13,093 nt of DNA from DAOUBP01 sp034432655 (GTDB lineage: Bacteria; Chloroflexota; Anaerolineae; CG2-30-64-16), in assembly GCA_034432655.1 (NCBI GenBank), contig DAOUBP010000032.1:1-13093 (forward strand), read 5' to 3'. Under the pieces are notes generated by a model, which saw only the letters and a program-made list of their open reading frames with translations, was not told the DNA's origin and did no database searches. The first letter of the stretch is position 1. The number at the start of each line of letters is the position of its first letter. Below are positions 6,456-13,093 of the stretch, piece by piece. A program made the position numbers and the translations under genes.

Positions 6456-7121
6456 ATGGAGTTGCGAGTCTATTTCGATATCCTCCGTCGCCGCGGTTGG
6501 ATCATCCTGGCGACGGCGCTGCTGGCGGCTGCCCTGGCTGTCGGCCTCAGCCTGGTGCAAACCAAGATCTATCGCGCGACGGCGCGTATCAGCGCCGTGC
6601 CGGCCCGGCCGGACTGGGGGCTCGGCAACAGCGCCAAAGACCTCCTCCGTAACTTCGTCAACAACATCAATACCCATGATATGGCAAACCGCGTTATCAG
6701 TGAGGCCAGGCTTGACATGAGTTCCTACGATCTCCTGGCCAAAATCACTGTGAGCCCCGAGCCCGAGAACTTCATCATCCGCATTGATGCCAGGGATCGG
6801 GATCCGGAGGTCGCCAAGAAGATCGCCAAAACCATGGCTGACTTGTTCGTGGATGATCGCGTCGCCTACTACGAGACCCAAGACAAACGCGACCGTATCG
6901 AGGTCAAGCTGGTGGACAGCGTGATTGATGCACCGCTGTATCGGCCGAACTGGAAAATGAACGCCGTTGCCGGCTTCGCGTTGGGCGCGCTGATCGGCGC
7001 GTTGATCGTCCTGGCCCTGGAATGGATGGCCGCCGATATCCTGGCCAACAAGGAACATGTCGAGCGGGTTTTGGGCTTGCCCGTCCTGGGCGCCATCCCG
7101 GCCACCCACCCCAAACAGTAA
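6456..7121 (+). CDS. Wzz/Vpa-type chain-length determinant (polysaccharide co-polymerase)
   Basis: Inner-membrane protein that sets polymer length or supports export of surface polysaccharide, usually working with a CpsD-like partner. It is 221 residues, short like the Gram-positive CapA/CpsC type. It has the family layout: a basic N-terminus (YFDILRRRGW), first membrane segment at about 14-34, an external helical domain (35-160), the proline-containing APLYRPNWK before the second membrane segment (about 168-190), then a cytoplasmic tail with HVERVLGLPVLGAIP. The ATG at 6456 is preceded by GGGAG at 6446-6450; an ATG at 6360 lies upstream of the predicted promoter and would disrupt the N-terminal motif. 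It is followed 18 bases later by the CpsD-like gene. Confidence 0.88.
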   Translation: MELRVYFDILRRRGWIILATALLAAALAVGLSLVQTKIYRATARISAVPARPDWGLGNSAKDLLRNFVNNINTHDMANRVISEARLDMSSYDLLAKITVSPEPENFIIRIDARDRDPEVAKKIAKTMADLFVDDRVAYYETQDKRDRIEVKLVDSVIDAPLYRPNWKMNAVAGFALGALIGALIVLALEWMAADILANKEHVERVLGLPVLGAIPATHPKQ

Positions 7122-7139
7122 ACCCTGAAGGCACCACTT

Positions 7140-7796
7140 ATGATTGCAAATCTCATTACCCTGTCAGATCCCACAGCCCCGGCCGCTGAAGCCTACCGCC
7201 GGCTGCGGGTAAACCTGCTGTCGGCCGGTCGCGAGGCACCGCTGCGCACCCTCCTGGTGGCGGCCGCGGCTGCAGACGCCGACAAAGCCGAGGTGGTTGC
7301 CAATCTGGCGGTCGCCTTTGCCCGGGCCGATAAGCAGGTCATCGTGGCCGACTGTGACTTGCGCCATCCTGCCTTGCACACCCTGTTCGGGCTGGACAAC
7401 AGCGCTGGCGTGACTACCGCGGCGCAGGATGATGGGCCGCTGCCGTTGCAAGCTACCGCCGTGCCCGGCCTACGGGTGCTCACCAGTGGCCCGGCGGTGG
7501 CCGTGCCGTCCGACCTGTTGGCTTCGGCCGGGATGAGGCGGCTTCTGGCGCGCCTGGCCGAGGAGGCCGATGTGGTGCTGCTGGATGCGCCGCCTGTGAC
7601 CCTGGCCACCGATGCCGCGGAGCTGGCGATGCAGGTGGACGGCGTGTTGCTGGTCGTGTCGGCGGGCAAGACCAAACGGGACGAGGCGCAACGGGCCCGC
7701 GATCTGTTGGCCCAGGTGGGCGCGCGCCTGGTGGGGGCGACCCTGGTCAACGTGGCCCCCGATGTTGAGTTGCGGAAATACCTGGCGAAGCGTTGA
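7140..7796 (+). CDS. CpsD/CapB-like (BY-kinase family) protein with a degenerate Walker A loop
   Basis: Cytoplasmic P-loop-fold partner of the Wzz protein just upstream. 218 residues; the fold is clear from SDPTAPAAEAYRRLRVNLL (9-27), Walker A' VIVADCDLRHP (67-77), PSDLLAS and Walker B DVVLLDAPPV (144-153) followed by TDAAELAMQVDGVLLVV. The Walker A position, however, reads AAAAADADKAEVVANLA (41-57): both glycines are aspartate and Ser/Thr is Ala, leaving only K49. There is no C-terminal tyrosine cluster, only Y214. It therefore looks unable to bind ATP in the usual way or to act as a tyrosine autokinase, and may be a structural or regulatory partner. GAAGG at 7127-7131 lies eight bases before the ATG. 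The frame is intact, with no sign of decay elsewhere. Confidence 0.85.
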   Translation: MIANLITLSDPTAPAAEAYRRLRVNLLSAGREAPLRTLLVAAAAADADKAEVVANLAVAFARADKQVIVADCDLRHPALHTLFGLDNSAGVTTAAQDDGPLPLQATAVPGLRVLTSGPAVAVPSDLLASAGMRRLLARLAEEADVVLLDAPPVTLATDAAELAMQVDGVLLVVSAGKTKRDEAQRARDLLAQVGARLVGATLVNVAPDVELRKYLAKR

Positions 7797-7841
7797 GCAG
7801 CTCTTCGCCTGCCCTGAATTTGTCGCTGTGAGATTCCCCAG

Positions 7842-8888
<1,047 letters not shown>

Positions 8889-8913
8889 GCTCTGTGCTGC
8901 GCGAGGTCTGCCC

Positions 8914-9888
8914 ATGAATGTCAGCGTCGTCAAAATGTACGGTGACTTGATGGTCTTCTCCGGCACGGCCAACCGGCCGCTGGCGGAGGCTGTTGCCTGC
9001 CGGCTGGGGGTCGAATTAGGCGGCGCGGATATCATCCAGTTTGTCAACAGCAACACCTTTGTGCGGCTCCATCGCAGCGTGCGCGGCAAGGACGTGTTCT
9101 TGATCCAACCTACATCGGCTCCCGTCAACGAGATGCTGATGGAGTTGTTGATCTTCATTGACACGCTGCGTCGCGATTCGGCCGGCCGGATCACGGCTGT
9201 CATCCCTTACTACGGTTATGGCCGTACCGACAAAAAGGACCAGCCGCGCGTTCCCATTACCGCCCGCCTGGTCGCCGACCTGATCGCAGTGGCAGGCGCC
9301 GACCGCGTGGTCACCCTGGACCTGCACGCCAAGCAGATCCAGGGGTTTTTCTCCATCGCTTGCGACGAGTTGCCTGCTTTGGACCAGTTCGTCGAGCACT
9401 ATAAGGCCCATCCCATCCCCGATGCCTCTGTGGTAGCGCCCGACATCGGTTCGCTGCGCCGGGCCCGGAACTTCGCGGAGAAGCTGGGTTTGCCGCTGGC
9501 CATCGTCGAAAAGCGCCGTTCGCTGGACGGCTCAGGCACTGAGCTGTTCAACCTGATCGGCGATGTGGTGGACAGAAACGTGATCATCGTGGATGACGAG
9601 ATAGACACCGGCGGCACCCTGGTGAAAGCGGCTAGTTTCGTGCGCGAAAGAGGGGCGCGCCAGGTGGTGGCTTGCGCGACGCATGCGATCCTCTCTGCGG
9701 ACGCGCCGGAACGCATTCGTGACAGCGTCCTGAGCGAGGTGGTCGTCACCGATACGGTCTACATCTCGCCCGACAAGCACGCCCGCTGCGGAAACAAGTT
9801 GCACATCCTGCCCATCGCCCCGCTCCTGGCCGACGTCATCCTCCGCATCCATGAAGGCCGGTCCGTCGGCGAGCTTTTCAAAGAATGA
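8914..9888 (+). CDS. prs: Ribose-phosphate pyrophosphokinase (PRPP synthetase)
   Basis: Cytoplasmic enzyme making PRPP from ribose 5-phosphate and ATP for nucleotide, His and Trp synthesis. 324 residues, normal length. Seen: VFLIQPTSAPVNEMLMELL (61-79), the catalytic flexible loop YGYGRTDKKDQPRVPITARL (100-119), the metal-binding DLHAKQIQGFF with H138 (136-146), VEKRRS with the expected catalytic Lys/Arg (K200, R202), and the PRPP-binding loop IIVDDEIDTGGT (224-235). Two places depart from the classical enzyme: the ATP-site motif FxDGE reads FVNSN (43-47), and the loop reads RTDKKD rather than RQDRK. Both fit a divergent Prs branch as far as I can judge. GCGAGG stands seven bases before ATG 8914. 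It follows rfbB by 25 bases. Confidence 0.92.
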   Translation: MNVSVVKMYGDLMVFSGTANRPLAEAVACRLGVELGGADIIQFVNSNTFVRLHRSVRGKDVFLIQPTSAPVNEMLMELLIFIDTLRRDSAGRITAVIPYYGYGRTDKKDQPRVPITARLVADLIAVAGADRVVTLDLHAKQIQGFFSIACDELPALDQFVEHYKAHPIPDASVVAPDIGSLRRARNFAEKLGLPLAIVEKRRSLDGSGTELFNLIGDVVDRNVIIVDDEIDTGGTLVKAASFVRERGARQVVACATHAILSADAPERIRDSVLSEVVVTDTVYISPDKHARCGNKLHILPIAPLLADVILRIHEGRSVGELFKE

Positions 9889-9932
9889 GCCCGGCCATTT
9901 GTAGTCCTCAGACGTGCGCGGCCTCATATCTG

Positions 9933-9941
9933 TGGTATAAT
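9933..9941 (+). promoter_or_regulatory. Extended -10 promoter of secA
   Basis: TGGTATAAT forms an extended -10 (TG, one base, then the perfect TATAAT at 9936-9941). No recognisable -35 lies 16-18 bases upstream, which fits extended -10 promoters. Transcription would start near 9948, in the middle of the palindrome at 9939-9956, leaving a leader of about 47 bases to the secA ATG. Confidence 0.65.
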
Positions 9942-9956
9942 TTTCGTACGAAAATT
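9939..9956. promoter_or_regulatory. Perfect 18-bp palindrome overlapping the secA -10 and start site
   Basis: AATTTTCGTACGAAAATT is a perfect 9+9 palindrome without a spacer. It overlaps the last three bases of the -10 box and covers the expected transcription start. Being loopless it is a poor RNA hairpin but an ideal site for a dimeric repressor. It has no T-tract and lies upstream of the gene, so terminator use is unlikely. The binding protein is unknown to me. Confidence 0.6.
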
Positions 9957-9994
9957 GTCTGATACGGACGATCTGAGGCAAACGAGTTATATCG

Positions 9995-12964
9995 ATGTTA
10001 AAAAAGCTGACCAAGGCGATTTTCGGCGATCCCTATGAGCGCGAGATCAAGCGGCTCCAACCGATCGTCGAACAGATCAACGCGCTGGAGCCCGAATTCC
10101 GTCGGATGAGCGACGATGAGCTGCGGGCCCAGACCGAGATTTTCCGCGGCATCATCGCCGAGCGGGTGGGCTCTTTGGCGACTGAACTGGCCGACGCGCG
10201 GCAGCGTTGGCTCGAGGAAACCGATACCGACGAACAGATCCAGCTGAAGCTGGAGGTAGACCGTTTACAGCGGGAGATGCGGCAGGCCGAGACCGAGGCG
10301 ATGGATGAGATCCTGCCGCGCGCATTCGCGGCCGTGCGCGAGGCTTCGCTGCGCACCATCGGCCTGCGCCATTTCGACGTGCAACTCATCGGCGGCATCG
10401 TGCTCCATCAGGGCAAGATCGCCGAGATGAAGACCGGCGAGGGCAAGACCCTGGTGGCCACCCTTCCGCTATATCTCAACGCGCTGACCGGCCGCGGCGC
10501 ACACCTGGTGACGCCCAACGATTACCTGTCCAAGTACGGCGTGCAGTGGATGGGGCCGATCTACCACAAGCTGGGGGTCAGCGTCGGCGTGATCCAGTCC
10601 GCAGCGGTCAACCCGGAGCTGGGTTCCTTCGTCTTTGACCCCGCCTATCAGGCTGCCGATGACCGCTACCGCTACCTGCGGCCTGTCAGCCGCCGCGAGG
10701 CCTACTACGCCGACATCACCTATGGCACCAACAACGAGTTCGGCTTCGATTATCTGCGTGACAATATGGTGTGGGACCTGTCGCAGTGCGTCCAGCGCGA
10801 ACTGCACTACGCGATCGTGGATGAGGTGGACAACATCCTCATTGACGAAGCCCGCACCCCGTTGATCATCTCCGGGCCGGCCCAGGAGTCGTCCGACTAC
10901 TACGTCAAGTTCGCGCAACTGGTGCGCCGTTTGGCCCCTGAGCGCGATTACAAGGTGGATGAGAAGGACCGCATCGTCACCCTGACCGAGGAGGGGATCG
11001 CGCGGGTGGAGTCACTGCTGGGGCTGGGCCCCGGGCAAAGCCTGTACGACGCTGAGCATTACGAGCTGACCCCTTATCTGGACAACGCGCTGCGCGCACA
11101 TGTGCTGTACAAACTCGACCGTGATTACATCGTCAAAGACGGCGAGGTGATCATCGTGGACGAGTTCACCGGTCGGTTGATGCACGGCCGGCGTTTTTCC
11201 GAGGGGTTGCATCAGGCCATCGAGGCCAAGGAAGGGGTGCGCGTCCAACGTGAATCGCTGACCCTGGCCACCATCACGTTCCAGAACTACTTCCGCATGT
11301 ACGAGAAGCTGGCCGGCATGACCGGCACCGCGCTGACCGAGGCGGAGGAGTTTCGCAAGATCTACAACCTGGAGGTGGTGCCCATCCCCACCCATCGGCC
11401 TGTGATCCGGGTGGACTATCCCGATCAGGTCTACAAAACCCAGCGCGCGAAGTTCAAGGCGGTCGTCAACGAAATCGAGGCGCTGCATAAGAAGGGTCAG
11501 CCTGTGCTGGTGGGCACGGTAGCCATCGAGACCTCGGAAATGCTCTCGGATCTGCTTAAGCGCCGCGGCATCTCGCACAATGTCTTGAATGCCAAGCAGC
11601 ATGAAAAGGAAGCCGGCATCATCGCCCAGGCCGGCCGGCCGGGGGCGGTGACCATCGCCACCAACATGGCTGGCCGCGGCGTGGACATCCTGCTGGGCGG
11701 CAACCCGGACGGCCTGGCGCGCGAGCGGCTGCGCAAGGAGGGCGTTGATCTGGCCACCCTTTCCGAGGATGACCCGCGCTGGCTGCAGGCGCTGGCGGAG
11801 GCCAGGGCTCAATGCGAAGCTGACCGGGAGAAAGTGATCGCGGTGGGCGGGCTACATGTCCTCGGCACCGAGCGCCATGAGGCGCGGCGCATAGACAACC
11901 AGCTGCGTGGCCGGTCCGGCCGGCAGGGTGATCCGGGTTCATCCCGTTTTTACATCTCCCTGGAAGACGACCTGATGCGTCGTTTCGGCGGGCCGAATGT
12001 CGCCAACATCATGGAACGTCTGGGCCTGGATGAAGATGTCCCTATCGAACATAACGTGGTGAGCAAGGCCATCGAGAACGCCCAGGTGCGCGTCGAGGGT
12101 TACAACTTTGACATCCGCAAACACGTTTTGCAGTACGACGACGTGGTCAACAAGCAGCGCGAGGTGATCTACAACCAGCGCCGGCAGATCCTCAGCGAAC
12201 CTACCATGCGCCCCACCATCATGAGCATGGTGGCCGACGAGCTGCGTTCTCTGGTAGAGATGTTCACCCGCGATCAGGAACGGGACGAGTGGGACCTGGG
12301 CGGCCTGGCTGCCGAGGTCTCCAAGATCTTTCCGTTGCCGTCCGGTGAGAAGCCGGAAGCGTGGCGTCAGTTCACCCCGTCGGCGCTGGCCGACCATCTG
12401 GTGGCGCTGGCCGAGGCGGTCTACGACGAGCGTGAAAAGGCCATCGGCGAAGCCAACATGCGCCAGCTGGAGCGTCTGCTCATGCTGCGGGCGGTAGATA
12501 ATCGCTGGGTACGCCATCTGACCGACCTGGACGAGTTGCGCGAGGGGATCGGGCTGCGCGCGTTTGCCCAACAAGACCCGCTGGTCGCCTATAAAAAAGA
12601 AGCCCACGAAATGTACCAGGAGCTGATCGCCGCGATCTCGCGCGATGTGGTTTACAGTGTCTTCCACGCCCAGCTGTTCACCCGGCCGGTGATGCCTGTC
12701 CGCCAGATGCAGACCAATCGCGGCAACGGCGGCGGCCAGGCGCAACCGGTTCGCAGCGGCAAGGCCCTGGGCCGCAACGATCCGTGCTGGTGCGGCAGCG
12801 GCAAGAAATACAAGTTCTGTCATATGCGTTCCGATCAGGGCCATGAGCAGGCTCCCGCCGGGGCCGCAGCGCCGGCCGCCCGACAGGCAGCTGTCTCGTC
12901 GGCCCAACCGCCGGCCCGGCCCGGGGCCGCGGGCAAGAAGCCGGCTAAAGGGAAACGCCGCTAA
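9995..12964 (+). CDS. secA: Preprotein translocase ATPase SecA
   Basis: Motor ATPase that pushes unfolded preproteins through SecYEG. 989 residues, longer than the usual 840-900. Walker A MKTGEGKT is at 145-152 and the DEVD box at 276-279, followed by NILIDEARTPLIIS. Later come EKLAGMTGTALTE, NMAGRGVDILLGG, GRSGRQGDPGSSRFYISLED, the helical scaffold and wing with VLQYDDVVNKQREVIYNQR, and the zinc site C931-C933-C942-H943. Extra length sits in a coiled-coil-like charged segment at about 45-105, an insert at about 203-232 before RREAYYADITYG, and a 46-residue Ala/Pro/Lys tail after the zinc site. The start MLKKLTKAIFGDPYEREIKRL matches SecA N-termini; the ribosome site is weak, with GAGG about 17 bases upstream. 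It is transcribed from its own promoter. Confidence 0.97.
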   Translation: MLKKLTKAIFGDPYEREIKRLQPIVEQINALEPEFRRMSDDELRAQTEIFRGIIAERVGSLATELADARQRWLEETDTDEQIQLKLEVDRLQREMRQAETEAMDEILPRAFAAVREASLRTIGLRHFDVQLIGGIVLHQGKIAEMKTGEGKTLVATLPLYLNALTGRGAHLVTPNDYLSKYGVQWMGPIYHKLGVSVGVIQSAAVNPELGSFVFDPAYQAADDRYRYLRPVSRREAYYADITYGTNNEFGFDYLRDNMVWDLSQCVQRELHYAIVDEVDNILIDEARTPLIISGPAQESSDYYVKFAQLVRRLAPERDYKVDEKDRIVTLTEEGIARVESLLGLGPGQSLYDAEHYELTPYLDNALRAHVLYKLDRDYIVKDGEVIIVDEFTGRLMHGRRFSEGLHQAIEAKEGVRVQRESLTLATITFQNYFRMYEKLAGMTGTALTEAEEFRKIYNLEVVPIPTHRPVIRVDYPDQVYKTQRAKFKAVVNEIEALHKKGQPVLVGTVAIETSEMLSDLLKRRGISHNVLNAKQHEKEAGIIAQAGRPGAVTIATNMAGRGVDILLGGNPDGLARERLRKEGVDLATLSEDDPRWLQALAEARAQCEADREKVIAVGGLHVLGTERHEARRIDNQLRGRSGRQGDPGSSRFYISLEDDLMRRFGGPNVANIMERLGLDEDVPIEHNVVSKAIENAQVRVEGYNFDIRKHVLQYDDVVNKQREVIYNQRRQILSEPTMRPTIMSMVADELRSLVEMFTRDQERDEWDLGGLAAEVSKIFPLPSGEKPEAWRQFTPSALADHLVALAEAVYDEREKAIGEANMRQLERLLMLRAVDNRWVRHLTDLDELREGIGLRAFAQQDPLVAYKKEAHEMYQELIAAISRDVVYSVFHAQLFTRPVMPVRQMQTNRGNGGGQAQPVRSGKALGRNDPCWCGSGKKYKFCHMRSDQGHEQAPAGAAAPAARQAAVSSAQPPARPGAAGKKPAKGKRR

Positions 12965-12993
12965 CGTCGTTACAGGACAGGTTATGGAGACAA

Positions 12994-13086
12994 CAGATAG
13001 AGATCACACATAGCGGAGTTCGCATCTGAGGATGCGAACAGGCGGCATCTGAGGATGCCGCGCTCCGATTGTGTGTGTTCTATCTG
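12994..13086. repeat. Long imperfect inverted repeat enclosing two hairpins, downstream of secA
   Basis: The outer arms CAGATAGA (12994-13001) and TCTATCTG (13079-13086) pair perfectly; inside, CACACA (13005-13010) faces TGTGTG (13072-13077) and CGGAG (13014-13018) faces CTCCG (13063-13067). Within lie two hairpins with the same TGAG loop: GTTCGCATC/GATGCGAAC (13018-13039) and GCGGCATC/GATGCCGC (13042-13061). The whole can fold as a three-way junction. It starts 30 bases after the secA stop. No T-tract follows, so simple terminator use is not supported; a REP-like or non-autonomous mobile element is plausible. The window ends 7 bases later, so its right context is unseen. Confidence 0.75.
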
Positions 13087-13093
13087 CGTTCCC

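Noticed and set aside
7140..7796. Pseudogene call for the CpsD-like gene
   Set aside because: The frame is intact, the ribosome site is good, and Walker A', Walker B and the other family motifs are preserved; only the phosphate loop is altered.
11939..12907. Minus-strand open frame of 322 codons opposite the 3' half of secA
   Set aside because: It is fully antisense to well-conserved secA motifs and has no recognisable domain.
13018..13061. Factor-independent terminator of secA
   Set aside because: The hairpins are strong but no run of T follows either of them, and two nested in a longer inverted repeat fit a repeat element better.
12994..13086. tRNA or other known cloverleaf RNA
   Set aside because: There is no acceptor stem of 7 bp with a CCA-ready end, no T-loop consensus and no anticodon arm; only two short hairpins are present inside the outer stem.

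Overview
This 13.1 kb window is GC-rich, densely coding bacterial DNA. It most resembles a member of the Chloroflexota (Anaerolineae- or Caldilineae-like), probably an uncultured or metagenome-assembled genome. The assignment is inferred, not proven, from three things: a long SecA with extra segments in its N-terminal half, a PRPP synthetase carrying a RTDKKD loop, and structured hairpin repeats at both ends of the window. The archaeal-type indolepyruvate:ferredoxin oxidoreductase suggests an organism that can ferment or oxidise aromatic amino acids with ferredoxin as electron acceptor.

Layout. Bases 1-363 hold no gene but contain an imperfect direct repeat of about 102 bp in two copies, each with two hairpins, and a separate hairpin cluster between them. 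A FemA/FemB-type aminoacyltransferase follows on the minus strand (364-1509). Across a divergent promoter region lies a two-gene plus-strand unit with a 4-base overlap: an unrecognised protein that looks like a decayed restriction-endonuclease-like fold joined to a PcrA/UvrD-type Tudor-like tail (1685-2413), and an alpha/beta hydrolase (2410-3234). A spacer containing a 16-bp (2 x 8) tandem repeat leads into iorA-iorB (3393-5833), which overlap by 4 bases. iorA carries an in-frame array of 7- and 8-bp repeats between two of its domains. A 4HBT-type acyl-CoA thioesterase (5863-6318, minus) converges on iorB.

A second divergent promoter pair serves the thioesterase and a plus-strand run: a Wzz-type chain-length determinant, a CpsD/BY-kinase-like ATPase whose Walker A loop is destroyed, a dTDP-glucose 4,6-dehydratase, and ribose-phosphate pyrophosphokinase. 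The first three point to cell-surface polysaccharide synthesis and the last supplies PRPP. secA (9995-12964) then has its own promoter, an extended -10 overlapped by a perfect 18-bp palindrome. The window ends in an imperfect long inverted repeat enclosing two hairpins with the same TGAG loop.

Most genes are ordinary housekeeping or surface-polysaccharide genes, and no clear new multi-gene system is visible. The items most worth a second look are the dead-P-loop CpsD, the palindrome on the secA promoter, the nuclease-like/Tudor fusion, the frame-threatening repeat array inside iorA, and the paired-hairpin elements at the window edges.
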